64,000 bases of DNA from Spartinivicinus poritis (GCF_028858535.1 NZ_JAPMOU010000005.1:1-64000), one strand, 5' to 3'; positions 28,621 through 37,515 are shown, counted from the first letter of the stretch. Notes: generated by a model not told the origin, from the sequence alone. Program-made: numbers and translations.

Positions 28621-29235
28621 ATGAACAGTGAGCGTGAAACTAACACAGTTAATCGGGTCATTATTCAAATTCCAATTATTCATACCCAAGTTGACATGGG
28701 GAGCTTGGCTGCGTCAGTTAATCAAAAACAAATCCATCAACAGGGGCAAGAAGCCTGGGAGCAACAGCAAGCGTTAATTACTCAGGCTTGGAATGAAATA
28801 AAACAATTTGTGCATAGTTTACCACTGAACTTTGCCAAGGTGAAGCTATACCAAGATGGCTTGCCCATCTGTGGTAAAGAGCAGCAAATTGTCCGTGATC
28901 TAGCTGAGCAGGGTAGTATCAATCATCAACTGTTATTGGATTTAATAGCAAAAGGAGCGACTTTGATGGGGACTGAGTCGCCAGAATTATTACGAGAGGA
29001 ATATCAGTTCACAAAAGTTGCGATTACTCGAAAACACCAGCAGCACACACTAGAAAAGGCGAAACAATTATTGCAGCAACGGGACCAGTTTATTGCAGAA
29101 CGAATTAACTCAACGTTAGCCGAACAGGAAACGGCAATCATTTTTCTAGGTATGTTACATAGCCTCTCTGGCTTACTCGCCAGTGATATTCAGTTAATTA
29201 ATCCGATAGCCGATGCGCAAAATAATAATAAATAA
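28621..29235 (+). CDS. Conserved protein of unknown function at the head of the gas-vesicle regulator operon (GvpY position)
   Basis: I do not recognise a characterised domain. The 204-residue protein is soluble and mainly helical. It contains a striking conserved-looking block, KLYQDGLPICGKEQQIVRDL, followed by GSINHQLLLDLIAKGA and LMGTESPELLREEYQF, then a coiled coil (about 135-165). It starts IIQIPIIHTQVDMGSL. The stop lies 18 bases before the chosen start of the NtrC-type activator, so the two are co-transcribed. In the Serratia sp. ATCC 39006 cluster, as I remember it, gvpY lies directly before gvrA, and this gene has the same position. Identity with GvpY is only positional. A purine-rich AGGAAGGG lies 14-15 bases before the ATG, a rather long distance. 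Confidence 0.6.
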   Translation: MNSERETNTVNRVIIQIPIIHTQVDMGSLAASVNQKQIHQQGQEAWEQQQALITQAWNEIKQFVHSLPLNFAKVKLYQDGLPICGKEQQIVRDLAEQGSINHQLLLDLIAKGATLMGTESPELLREEYQFTKVAITRKHQQHTLEKAKQLLQQRDQFIAERINSTLAEQETAIIFLGMLHSLSGLLASDIQLINPIADAQNNNK

Positions 29236-29253
29236 AGAGTGAGGAGACGTATT

Positions 29254-30639
29254 GTGGCAGCGGCTGAACCTGGCAACATATTAATTGTTGATGATGACCC
29301 TGATATGTGCCAGATGTTGTGTTATTTGATGCAAACCCATGAACATAAAGCAACGGCTGTCTATAACGGTTTCACTGCGCTGGAAAAAATTAATGCAGAC
29401 TGGCCTGATGTAATGCTGGTAGACGTGCAAATGCCTGAAATGACAGGCATTGAACTATTAAAACGAGCATTACAACAACGACCAGAGCTACCGGTGATTA
29501 TGATTACCGGGCATGCCGGTATAGCTGATGCAGTAGCAGTGATGCGGGCGGGGGCTGTAGACTATATTTCAAAACCATTTAGCCATGAGCATGTTATTCG
29601 GGTTATTCGCTGTGCTTTGGAACAAGGCAAGCAAACAGCAGTTAAAACAGGCTCTGCAATTGAAGTAGAGACGCAGCTTCATCAATTAATGGGACCCAGT
29701 CAGGCGATTGCACATTTAGCGGCTGATGTCAGACGAGTAGCGCAAACCAATTTTACTGTGGTATTACAAGGTGAAACAGGCACGGGAAAGAGTTTATTAG
29801 CAAGAACTATTCATGAGGCTAGCCCTCGAGCTAAAAATCCTTTTGTGGCGCTAGATTGCGGTGCTATTCCAGACAGCTTATTGGAAAGTGAATTATTTGG
29901 TTATGAAAAAGGAGCATTTACTGGCGCCACCCGTCGTAAAGCTGGGCAGTTTGAGCTGGCTCAAGGGGGTACTTTATTTTTAGATGAAGTGGCTAATATG
30001 TCATTATCATCACAAATGAAATTATTATGTGTCTTACAAGATAAAGTTATTTTTCCAGTGGGTGGTACTAGTGCTATCCCCGTGGATGTAAGGTTATTAG
30101 CGGCTTCTAACCAAGATCTACGAGCCATTATAGGGAATGGTGCATTTAGAGGAGATCTTTATTATCGGCTAAATGAGTTTGCTATTAATCTACCGGCCTT
30201 AAGAGAACGCTCAGAAGATATTTTATTCTTGGCGGAAAGCTTTCGTGAAGCATCTAATCAAGAGTTGAAAAAAACAGTTACAGGGTTTTCGAAAGGTGCC
30301 TGCTGTCAACTTCAAGCCTATGATTGGCCTGGCAATGTCCGGCAATTGCGTACTGTTGTACGGAGAGCAGTATTGTTGGCAGAAGAGATTATTACTGAGC
30401 AACATATCCAGTTGGACTCACATAAAGACAATGATATATCGCTGGCAATTGATAAGACATTGCCCTATCAGGGACTTTCCTTAAAAGAAATTGTAAAAAA
30501 GCATACGGCACGTGTTGAAAGGCAAGTATTAACTGAGGTATTAGCGTTTACCAATGGTAATAAAGCAGAAGCGGCGCGTTTACTTCAGGTGGACTACAAA
30601 ACAATTCATACTAAGCTAAAAAGATATGGAATAGCATAA
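29254..30639 (+). CDS. gvrA: Sigma-54-dependent NtrC-type activator of gas vesicles (GvrA-like)
   Basis: Receiver domain (residues 1-120, Asp57 in VMLVDVQMPEMTG), AAA+ activator domain (about 140-370; Walker A GETGTGKS, the sigma-54 contact loop GAFTGA, Walker B GTLFLDE) and a Fis-type DNA-binding helix-turn-helix at the end (NGNKAEAARLLQVDYKTIHTKL). The intact GAFTGA means it can activate sigma-54 promoters, which fits the GG-N10-GC site before gvpA. The GTG at 29254 has AGGAG seven bases upstream. Gene context (followed by gvpH, AAA ATPase, two gvpF/L, kinase, receiver) matches the gvrA position of the Serratia cluster. Confidence 0.83.
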   Translation: MAAAEPGNILIVDDDPDMCQMLCYLMQTHEHKATAVYNGFTALEKINADWPDVMLVDVQMPEMTGIELLKRALQQRPELPVIMITGHAGIADAVAVMRAGAVDYISKPFSHEHVIRVIRCALEQGKQTAVKTGSAIEVETQLHQLMGPSQAIAHLAADVRRVAQTNFTVVLQGETGTGKSLLARTIHEASPRAKNPFVALDCGAIPDSLLESELFGYEKGAFTGATRRKAGQFELAQGGTLFLDEVANMSLSSQMKLLCVLQDKVIFPVGGTSAIPVDVRLLAASNQDLRAIIGNGAFRGDLYYRLNEFAINLPALRERSEDILFLAESFREASNQELKKTVTGFSKGACCQLQAYDWPGNVRQLRTVVRRAVLLAEEIITEQHIQLDSHKDNDISLAIDKTLPYQGLSLKEIVKKHTARVERQVLTEVLAFTNGNKAEAARLLQVDYKTIHTKLKRYGIA

Positions 30640-30656
30640 TCTACCTTTTTCTTTGG

Positions 30657-30680
30657 TGGCTGTTGCAACAGCCATTTTTA
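30657..30680 (+). terminator. Palindrome with T-tract after gvrA
   Basis: TGGCTGTTGCAACAGCCA is a perfect 18-base palindrome followed by TTTTTA, 17 bases after the gvrA-like stop. It fits a rho-independent terminator or attenuator, which would lower expression of the following gvpH operon relative to the activator. Confidence 0.55.
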
Positions 30681-30744
30681 GCTCTCTCCCTATTGGTGGG
30701 GCTGCGGTGAAGACGGTAGAAAATACATTAGGGATTGATTAGTT

Positions 30745-31284
30745 ATGGCAAAGGATAATGAGCGTGGTGGCGCTGGTATGCATTTTGGCGGCATTCTGGA
30801 AGGCTTGAATGGGTTGATGGATAAACTGACCGACCTGGCGGAAGCCGGAGAAAAGTTGAAACGTACTGGTGAAATGGAATTTGAGATCAAGGAAGGCCAA
30901 GAGGCAAAAGGTGTTTTTGGCTTTTCAGTAAAAATGGGACTCGGAGAACAAGGTGATTCGGAAGTACAGGTTGAGCCTTTTGGTAATGTGTATCGTAATA
31001 AAAAAACAGGTAAAACCGAAATAAAAGACGTGCGTGAACCTTTAGTTGATATTTTTGAAGAAGAGGATCATGTCTTGTTGGTAGGGGAAATGCCCGGTAT
31101 CAACCAGAATGATTTAAAGCTGGAACTAAAAGACGATATTTTAATCCTGGCTGCTGAGCGAGGCGATAAAAAATACCGCAAAGAAATGTTATTACCTGAA
31201 AAGTTTAGTGAAGACAGTATGACCATCAGAGTGAAAAACGGGGTGGTGGAAATTAAGCTAGAGCGTGTCAAGACTACGACTTAA
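30745..31284 (+). CDS. gvpH: Hsp20-like gas vesicle protein GvpH
   Basis: A 179-residue protein whose C-terminal 85 residues form an alpha-crystallin/Hsp20 domain (REPLVDIFEEEDHVLLVGEMPGI, then DDILILAAERG and KNGVVEIKLER). The N-terminal half carries the Gly-rich, helical leader typical of GvpH proteins (FGGILEGLNGLMDKL). It probably acts as a small chaperone for the very hydrophobic GvpA or for minor assembly proteins. It lies 35 bases before a CDC48-like ATPase gene, so a holdase-unfoldase pair is plausible. Confidence 0.87.
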   Translation: MAKDNERGGAGMHFGGILEGLNGLMDKLTDLAEAGEKLKRTGEMEFEIKEGQEAKGVFGFSVKMGLGEQGDSEVQVEPFGNVYRNKKTGKTEIKDVREPLVDIFEEEDHVLLVGEMPGINQNDLKLELKDDILILAAERGDKKYRKEMLLPEKFSEDSMTIRVKNGVVEIKLERVKTTT

Positions 31285-31319
31285 ATATAGGGATAACAAT
31301 AAAGGACAGTATTGAGCAC

Positions 31320-33467
31320 ATGGAAGAGCATTCAGATAAGGAAAAAACCGCCAATAAAGCCCTGACGTTAAAAGTGGCAGAAGCGTTAAGCAAAGATGTT
31401 GGGCGCTCGTTTGCGCGGATGGGGCCTGAAGATATTAAACTGTTAGGTATGGATGTCGGCGATATTGTTGAAATAGTCGGCAAGCGTCGTACAGTAGCCA
31501 AGCTCATGCCTGCTTATAAAGAGATGCGGGGTAAAGGTCAGGTTCAATTAGATGGAATTACCCGACAAAATGCGGGTGTTAAATTAGATGAGCAACTGAC
31601 CATTCAACCGGTTAGAGCACGCCATGCAGAGCGCTTGGTGATTGCGCCAATCACTTTTACTCCTAAACAACGAGACTTGGATTATATTTGCAATTTAGTG
31701 GATGGGTTGCCCGTTATGGAAGGCGACCGGATTCATGTTCCCTTATTTGGTCGTGGCTCTGCTGACTTTCGGGTACAAAGTACCGTGCCACGAGGTGCTG
31801 TGCTAATAAACCCAACCACGGAATTAAGTGTTGGTAAGTCTCAGGAAAATGAACCCACAATTACAGCTTCTTATGAAGATGTAGGTGGTTTAAAAAACCA
31901 ATTACATCGTATTCGTGAGATGATTGAGCTACCTCTGCGTTACCCAGAAGTATTTGAACGATTGGGTATTGATGCCCCTAAAGGAGTGCTACTCCATGGG
32001 CCTCCAGGTTGTGGTAAAACCTTAATAGCACGGATTATTGCTCAGGAAACAGAAGCCAATTTCTTTTCTGTCAGTGGCCCGGAAATTGTCCATAAGTTTT
32101 ATGGCGAAAGTGAAGCAGCTTTACGCAAAGTATTTGAGCAAGCCAGTAAAAAAGGGCCCAGCATCGTCTTTCTCGATGAAATTGATGCGATTGCTCCTCG
32201 CCGTGATCAGGTGACAGGTGAAGTAGAAAAGCGGGTGGTTGCTCAATTATTAGCGCTGATGGATGGTCTTAATAAGCGCAATAATGTCATTGTGATTGCA
32301 GCGACTAATTTGCCGAATGCATTGGACCCGGCTTTAAGACGGCCAGGACGCTTTGATCGGGAAATTGCGATTCCCATTCCTGATCGCCACGGTCGGCTGG
32401 CTATTTTAGAAATTCATAGCCGCGGTATGCCATTAGCAGAAGATGTTGAGCTTACGCAGCTGGCAGATAGCAGTCATGGTTTTGTCGGTGCTGATTTAGA
32501 AGCCTTGTGTCGTGAAGCTGCAATGGTTGCCTTACGTCGTATTTTACCCGATATTAATTTTACTTTAGAGGAAATACCCTCTGAGCAACTGTTAAATCTT
32601 CAAGTACAGATGGACGACTTTTTAGCGGCCATGTGTGAAGTTGAGCCTTCAGCTATTCGTGAGGTGTTTGTCGAAGTACCCGATGTACATTGGGATGATG
32701 TAGGGGGGATGGAAAAGGTTAAAAAACACCTTAAAGAAGCAGTTGAGTGGCCGCTGAAATACCCAGAGTTATTTCAGCAAGCAGGCGTCAATCCACCTAA
32801 AGGGTTGTTATTAGGTGGGCCGCCTGGTGTAGGAAAAACGCTGGTGGCTCAAGCGGTTGCAAATGAAAGCGGGGTGAATTTTATCAGTGTGAAAGGCCCT
32901 GCATTAATGTCCAAGTATGTGGGTGAATCAGAACGAGCAGTGCGGGAAGTTTTCCATAAAGCCAGACAAGCGGCACCTTGTATTATATTTTTTGATGAAA
33001 TTGACAGTTTGGTACCTGCACGAAGTGCTGCTGGGACAGACTCCCATGTATCAGAGCGGGTATTAAGTCAGTTTTTAGCAGAAATGGATGGCATTGACGA
33101 GCTAAAAGGGGTGTTTGTGTTAGGCGCCACCAATCGTACAGACTTAATTGATCCTGCCATGTTAAGGCCTGGGCGATTTGATCAAGTGGTAGAAATAGGA
33201 TTACCCACTTCTTGGGATCGAGAACAAATTTTTGCTATTCACTTACGAACTAAACCTGTGGTATCTAGCGTATCAGCAGCCAGCTTAGCTGATCAGGCGG
33301 TAGATTTCAGCGGGGCAGATATTGCGGGGGTGTGTAACCAGGCCGCTATCGCTGCTATCCGGCGAGCCATTGCATCGATGGATGAGGCGGGTGAGGTTCA
33401 GATTTCGATTAGTGAAGCTGATTTTGCTGCAGCGTTAGAAGAAGCCTGGAAACATGAGCATGGCTGA
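31320..33467 (+). CDS. CDC48/VAT-type AAA ATPase of the gas-vesicle cluster (GvpZ position)
   Basis: A 715-residue protein with a CDC48 N-domain (residues 12-105) and two tandem AAA modules: D1 (Walker A GPPGCGKT, Walker B FLDEIDAIAPRRD) and D2 (Walker A GPPGVGKT, Walker B FFDEIDSLVPARS). Arginine fingers (LRRPGRFDR, LRPGRFDQ) are present in both. This is the architecture of archaeal VAT and eukaryotic p97, which unfold or extract proteins as hexamers. Similar genes occur in some bacterial gas-vesicle clusters; here it follows gvpH and overlaps the next gvpF/L gene by 14 bases. Remodelling or disassembly of gas-vesicle proteins is inferred. Positional match to gvpZ of Serratia is from memory. 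Confidence 0.85.
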   Translation: MEEHSDKEKTANKALTLKVAEALSKDVGRSFARMGPEDIKLLGMDVGDIVEIVGKRRTVAKLMPAYKEMRGKGQVQLDGITRQNAGVKLDEQLTIQPVRARHAERLVIAPITFTPKQRDLDYICNLVDGLPVMEGDRIHVPLFGRGSADFRVQSTVPRGAVLINPTTELSVGKSQENEPTITASYEDVGGLKNQLHRIREMIELPLRYPEVFERLGIDAPKGVLLHGPPGCGKTLIARIIAQETEANFFSVSGPEIVHKFYGESEAALRKVFEQASKKGPSIVFLDEIDAIAPRRDQVTGEVEKRVVAQLLALMDGLNKRNNVIVIAATNLPNALDPALRRPGRFDREIAIPIPDRHGRLAILEIHSRGMPLAEDVELTQLADSSHGFVGADLEALCREAAMVALRRILPDINFTLEEIPSEQLLNLQVQMDDFLAAMCEVEPSAIREVFVEVPDVHWDDVGGMEKVKKHLKEAVEWPLKYPELFQQAGVNPPKGLLLGGPPGVGKTLVAQAVANESGVNFISVKGPALMSKYVGESERAVREVFHKARQAAPCIIFFDEIDSLVPARSAAGTDSHVSERVLSQFLAEMDGIDELKGVFVLGATNRTDLIDPAMLRPGRFDQVVEIGLPTSWDREQIFAIHLRTKPVVSSVSAASLADQAVDFSGADIAGVCNQAAIAAIRRAIASMDEAGEVQISISEADFAAALEEAWKHEHG

Positions 33468-34314
33468 TGAGGCTGCGGATTTAACATTATTAACTGATGA
33501 GGCCATTTATCTATATGGTTTTATTCAGCCGCAGGCATTACCTGAGCCAATTAGGCTAGCAGGGACTGCCGGTGCCCCAGTAATTATTTATTATCAGCAA
33601 CAGCTAGCTGCGGTCATTAGCAAGGTGCCAGTTGATGTATTTATTGGAACAGAAGCTGAGCAGCGGTTGCAAGATCCTGACTGGCTGACCCAACAGGCTT
33701 GTCAGCATGAACAAGTGGTGGAACAAGTGTGGCAGCATGTGCCTATTTACCCAGTGCGCTTTGCTACCTTGTTTTCGTCTACCCGTCAGCTAGCTGAGCA
33801 AATGGTTTGCCAGCAACACGGCATTAAACAATGTTTGATGAAATTTGCTGTATGTAATGAGTGGGCAGTAAAAGGGTTTCTTGATAGGCAGCAAGCACAG
33901 TCAGCATTGTGGGAAATAACTTGTCAGCAACAGCAGTCAAAACTGTCTCTCTCGACAGGCATACGGCACTTGCAGGAGCAACGTTTACGTCGGGAGCTTG
34001 GCAAACAAGTTAATCAATGGCTAAACGGCACTTGTCAGATATTTGCTAATGAATTATCCGCGTTGGCTAGAGAATGGTGCCAACGAAAGGTAGTGACAAA
34101 ACAGGCAGAATTACCTGATGGTAGTCAGGTAGAAACTATATTAAATCTAGCATTTTTAGTTAATACTTCTCAGCAGGATATCTTTTTACAAAAAATAGCA
34201 GAGCATAATAATCGCTGGCAAGCATATGGCTTGCAATTCAGCTGTACTCGCTGGCCACCCTATAGCTTTTGTCGAACTACTTTTACCCCTGATGCACTCA
34301 ACGCGGCCTCATGA
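33454..34314 (+). CDS. gvpF2: GvpL/GvpF family gas vesicle protein (copy 1)
   Basis: GvpF/L proteins bind GvpA and form part of the assembly complex. The 286-residue sequence has the two-domain family pattern: an N-terminal YLYGF...AAVISKVP segment, a VPIYPVRFATLF motif in the first domain, and the closing GPWPPY-like stretch, here FSCTRWPPYSF. The start overlaps the ATPase gene by 14 bases, and the stop overlaps the next gvpF/L start by ATGA, showing translational coupling of three genes. Three paralogues of this family exist in the cluster; the numbering is by analogy only. Confidence 0.82.
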   Translation: MSMADEAADLTLLTDEAIYLYGFIQPQALPEPIRLAGTAGAPVIIYYQQQLAAVISKVPVDVFIGTEAEQRLQDPDWLTQQACQHEQVVEQVWQHVPIYPVRFATLFSSTRQLAEQMVCQQHGIKQCLMKFAVCNEWAVKGFLDRQQAQSALWEITCQQQQSKLSLSTGIRHLQEQRLRRELGKQVNQWLNGTCQIFANELSALAREWCQRKVVTKQAELPDGSQVETILNLAFLVNTSQQDIFLQKIAEHNNRWQAYGLQFSCTRWPPYSFCRTTFTPDALNAAS

Positions 34315-35114
34315 AATGCTTGCTCTATTGTTTATTTCAAAAACCACAACTAGCTGACGTCGTTGTAGACTTACCTGTTGGAGTTCAAGGGGAAAAAGTA
34401 CTGGTTGCGAATTATCTTGATCTTTTTGCTGCTTATAGTTTTTACACTAATGTTCAGCATCAACAAGTCAAGTTAGCTAACAGTGAAAGTAGTCAGAAAA
34501 CACCAGTTATTCGTGAAGCATTAGTTTTTAGTCAGATAATTGAAATGCTTCATCAGCAGTATACATTAATTCCCATTCGTTTTGGTTGTTACCTAGATAA
34601 TGAACAACAGTTGATTAAGCATCTTAATAACAACTATCAGCAATATACGACGCAGTTAGCTTCACTGAATAATCTTACAGAGTTTAGTATTAAAGCGATT
34701 TTGCCCACACAAACCAGTAAAATAAAATCAGAGCGGCTTGATCAAGGGGCGTTGAAAGACGAACTATCAAATGATAACAAACAAGTAGCTGGAAAAGCAT
34801 ATCTACAAACCAGACAGTCTTATTATAATGAAACAACTAATAATATCGAACTAAACTTATTAATTGAACGTATTAATGGTACGTTTCAGGGGCTCTATTA
34901 TCAATGCCAATCGGAAGTTAACACACAAGCAGGGCAGCGAATATTATCAATTTATTACCTGGTTGCTAAAAAAACAATAAAATCATTTAATATGGCATTT
35001 CAGCAGCTAGTGTCAACATCAAGTAATTGTCAAAAATTGTTACTGAGTGGGCCTTGGCCTCCTTATAACTTTGTTACGAAGCCCGTTATAAAACCCACTA
35101 TATTAGTAAATTAA
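34311..35114 (+). CDS. gvpF3: GvpL/GvpF family gas vesicle protein (copy 2)
   Basis: A 267-residue GvpF/L homologue: the pattern LIPIRFGCYL (compare LPMRFGVI in copy 3) in the N-terminal domain, and LLLSGPWPPYNFV at the C-terminus are the family's two hallmarks. It is more A+T-rich and more divergent than its neighbours, and its internal linker (about 130-160) is Lys/Asn-rich. It is coupled to copy 1 by ATGA. The following kinase gene starts 26 bases later. Confidence 0.82.
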   Translation: MKCLLYCLFQKPQLADVVVDLPVGVQGEKVLVANYLDLFAAYSFYTNVQHQQVKLANSESSQKTPVIREALVFSQIIEMLHQQYTLIPIRFGCYLDNEQQLIKHLNNNYQQYTTQLASLNNLTEFSIKAILPTQTSKIKSERLDQGALKDELSNDNKQVAGKAYLQTRQSYYNETTNNIELNLLIERINGTFQGLYYQCQSEVNTQAGQRILSIYYLVAKKTIKSFNMAFQQLVSTSSNCQKLLLSGPWPPYNFVTKPVIKPTILVN

Positions 35115-35140
35115 AAAATAAAAATAGGGTATCAGGTAGC

Positions 35141-36613
35141 ATGTTAACAGATATTCAGTGTTTGACTTTACCAGATAAGATGCAGCTTTACAGTATTTTA
35201 TTGGATGCAATTCCTTCGTCTATTTTAGTCTTGGATGGCAGTTTACGAATAGTGTCTGTTAACAGAAATTTCTTAGAAAAAAGTCAACGGTTGATGAAGG
35301 ATACTATTAGTCGACGATTAGAGGAAGTATTTCCAGCAGTTATTTTAGAACATACCAGTATAAAGAAACAAGTGTATGATTGTTTTGAAAAAAAACGGGT
35401 GGTGCGAGGGCATCGAATGACCTATCGTGCCCCAGGTATACCCATTCGTACTTATTATTACAGTATTTTACCGATTGGGGCGGATGAAAGTGTTCGGCTG
35501 GTTGTCCTGCTAATGGAAGATGTGACAGAGCAAGTACGTTTAAGTGAAGAAGTACGACGAATGGAGCGCCATTTAGCCAGCGTCGTTGAAAGTGCTCAAG
35601 ATATTGTATTATCCACTGATCTATCTGGCAGGATTCTTACTTGGAATTCAGCTGCAGAAAAATTATCAGGATTTAAGTTCAATGAGGTCAAAGGTCATTG
35701 CTGGTCAGAATTTTGTAGCCAAGTAGCAAACATTACGGGGTTTCTGGAGCAAATTTGTTTTGGTAGTGATGTCCATACCGCTGAATGGGAACTTATCACC
35801 AAAGAGAATCAGATGATTCCCGTATCATGGGTGGTATCACCGATGATGGATGACTATCGAAAAGTAGTTGGTTTTGTTGCAGTGGGACGGGATTTAACTG
35901 AACAACGTAAATTAGAGTATCAACTAAGACAATCACAAAAAATTGCTGCTTTAGGGGTAATGGCTGGAGGGATCGCTCATGAAATTCGTAATCCATTGGC
36001 GATCTGTTCATCTGCTGCTCAGTTTCTTCAGGAGGAGTCTTTACCGACTCATTTTGCCAGAGAGTGTGCAGATAAAATACAAGTCAGTATTGAAAAAATT
36101 TCTTCTATTATAGAAAACTTATTGCGATTTTCTCGACCGACAACAGCATCAGAGATGGTATCGGTTGATTTGGTTAAAGTTGTTCAAGAAGCACTAACGT
36201 TAATTGCCAGTCATGCAAAAGTACAAAATATTTGTGTTAATAGCCAGTTTCCGAAACAGTTGGTGTTAGTGAGTGGCGTGGCTAGTTTATTACAGCAGGT
36301 TTTTTTAAATTTATGCTTAAATGCTGTGAATGCGATGCCTAATGGTGGAACCTTAACCGTTAGCTTTTTTCTTTATTCTGATTGTGTTGAAGTACAAGTG
36401 GAAGATACCGGTGTTGGGATAAATCCAAAGGATTTTGATAAAATATTTGATCCATTTCATACTACATCACCGATAGGAAAAGGCACGGGATTAGGTCTTA
36501 CCATTTGTTATTCAATTATTAAGCAACACTTTGGTCACATTTTAGTGGAAAGCTATTTAAATCAAGGCAGTAAGTTTACGGTTAAACTACCTTTGCAACA
36601 AAAGGACAGTTAA
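35141..36613 (+). CDS. gvrB: PAS histidine kinase of the gas-vesicle cluster (GvrB-like)
   Basis: A soluble 490-residue NtrB-like kinase without membrane helices. It has two PAS domains (about residues 15-130 and 145-262), a HisKA domain with the phosphoacceptor His280 in GGIAHEIRNPLA, and an ATP-binding domain with the N box NLCLNAVNAMPNGG, G1 EDTGVGI and G2 GKGTGLGLTICYSI. It should phosphorylate the GvrA-like activator and/or the following single receiver. The lack of a transmembrane part means that it senses a cytoplasmic cue, possibly redox or gas related through the PAS domains. It lies two bases before the receiver gene. Confidence 0.83.
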   Translation: MLTDIQCLTLPDKMQLYSILLDAIPSSILVLDGSLRIVSVNRNFLEKSQRLMKDTISRRLEEVFPAVILEHTSIKKQVYDCFEKKRVVRGHRMTYRAPGIPIRTYYYSILPIGADESVRLVVLLMEDVTEQVRLSEEVRRMERHLASVVESAQDIVLSTDLSGRILTWNSAAEKLSGFKFNEVKGHCWSEFCSQVANITGFLEQICFGSDVHTAEWELITKENQMIPVSWVVSPMMDDYRKVVGFVAVGRDLTEQRKLEYQLRQSQKIAALGVMAGGIAHEIRNPLAICSSAAQFLQEESLPTHFARECADKIQVSIEKISSIIENLLRFSRPTTASEMVSVDLVKVVQEALTLIASHAKVQNICVNSQFPKQLVLVSGVASLLQQVFLNLCLNAVNAMPNGGTLTVSFFLYSDCVEVQVEDTGVGINPKDFDKIFDPFHTTSPIGKGTGLGLTICYSIIKQHFGHILVESYLNQGSKFTVKLPLQQKDS

Positions 36614-36615
36614 TT

Positions 36616-36975
36616 TTGCTAAAAAAAGCAGATTATCTTGTTGTGGATGATGAGCCTGATATTTGTTGGGTAATGAAACGAATTCTAGGTTCGGCAGGTG
36701 GTAGTGTAGTCACTTTACAAACAGGAGAGGAGGTCTTGGCGCTTATTAAAAGCCATGCTTTTGGTAGAGTATTTATGGATGCCAAACTACCTGATATTGA
36801 AGGCTTGGAGCTGGCTCGACAAGTTCATGAATTGGTCCCTTCACTACAAATTGTACTGGTTTCTGGTTATTACTATAAAGATGATCCCACTATCCAGCAA
36901 GCATTGTCAGATGGCTTAATTTATGATTTTATTGCAAAGCCTTTTACCCATAATGATATTTTAAAAATGCTTTAA
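36616..36975 (+). CDS. gvrC: Single-domain response regulator (GvrC-like)
   Basis: A 119-residue stand-alone receiver: acidic pocket DDEPD near the N-terminus, phosphoacceptor Asp in GRVFMDAKLPDIEG, Ser/Thr in LVSGYYY, and Lys in FIAKPFTH. It has no output domain, so it is likely a phosphate sink or protein-interaction switch for the GvrB/GvrA pair. TTG start with AGGA nine bases upstream. It closes the regulator operon and is followed by a terminator-like hairpin. Confidence 0.85.
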   Translation: MLKKADYLVVDDEPDICWVMKRILGSAGGSVVTLQTGEEVLALIKSHAFGRVFMDAKLPDIEGLELARQVHELVPSLQIVLVSGYYYKDDPTIQQALSDGLIYDFIAKPFTHNDILKML

Positions 36976-37002
36976 TGAAGTTGAGAAATGATCAGTTTTC
37001 CC

Positions 37003-37032
37003 AAAAAATCAAGTTATCTAACCTGATTTTTT
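37003..37032 (+). terminator. Terminator-like hairpin after gvrC
   Basis: AAAAAATCAAG and CCTGATTTTTT pair with one mismatch around an eight-base loop, 28 bases after the gvrC-like stop. The A-tract and T-tract flanks fit a (possibly bidirectional) rho-independent terminator, although the stem is weak in G+C. Confidence 0.45.
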
Positions 37033-37419
37033 AATAAAAACATAGAAAAATGCATACTCTATGCAGTCCATTGAAATCAGCGGCTTTAGTATTTTTATGG
37101 GTGTTACAATTTGTACCCAAGTCTGTTTGTCAAATTTCTGAAATTGCTGGTGTTACATTGCTCTATATCCTTTTAACTATCAAGGCTTGTGAATAACTGA
37201 AGTAAACTGTTTAGCTAGAGTCTTTGATAGCTAATAAGCTAGTGTCCTAAATTTTTGCTCTTTATTTCCAGTAGCTATGGAGTAGAGTCCCTATTATGGT
37301 TTTTGTGCCATAGCAAATATTGGATAAATTGACTAATGTCTATTAATAAGTTGGTTAGGTGTGTGATTAAAGTTGTTGAAATCTCAGTGAGCTAAAATAT
37401 TTATAATGAAAATGAAGTA

Positions 37420-37435
37420 TGGCATTGCCTATGCT
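37420..37435 (+). promoter_or_regulatory. Predicted sigma-54 promoter of gvpA
   Basis: TGGCATTGCCTATGCT carries GG and GC exactly ten bases apart, matching the -24/-12 pattern (TGGCAC-N5-TTGCA). The predicted start site would be about 70 bases upstream of gvpA. The cluster encodes an NtrC-type activator with the sigma-54 contact loop, which makes the site credible. It was read by eye and not scored. Confidence 0.6.
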
Positions 37436-37515
37436 AAAGTATTTTCATAGAAGTGGCGTTGGCCATTTCTGCTGACGAAAAATAAACTTTTTAACGTTAA
37501 AATAGGGAGATTTAC

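Larger units (their letters stand above)
36976..37515. other. Gas-vesicle structural promoter region
   Basis: These 540 bases separate the regulator operon from gvpA and hold no convincing gene. They carry a terminator-like hairpin (37003-37032), a TAGCTAATAAGCTA palindrome at 37228-37241 with further TAGCTA copies nearby (37211-37217, 37272-37277), and a sigma-54-type site 80 bases before gvpA. The spacing suits an upstream activator site for the GvrA-like protein. Confidence 0.55.

Noticed and set aside
37450-37470. Second GG/GC-like site (TGGCGTTGGCC) before gvpA
   Set aside because: The spacing between GG and GC does not equal ten bases, so it does not fit the sigma-54 pattern.
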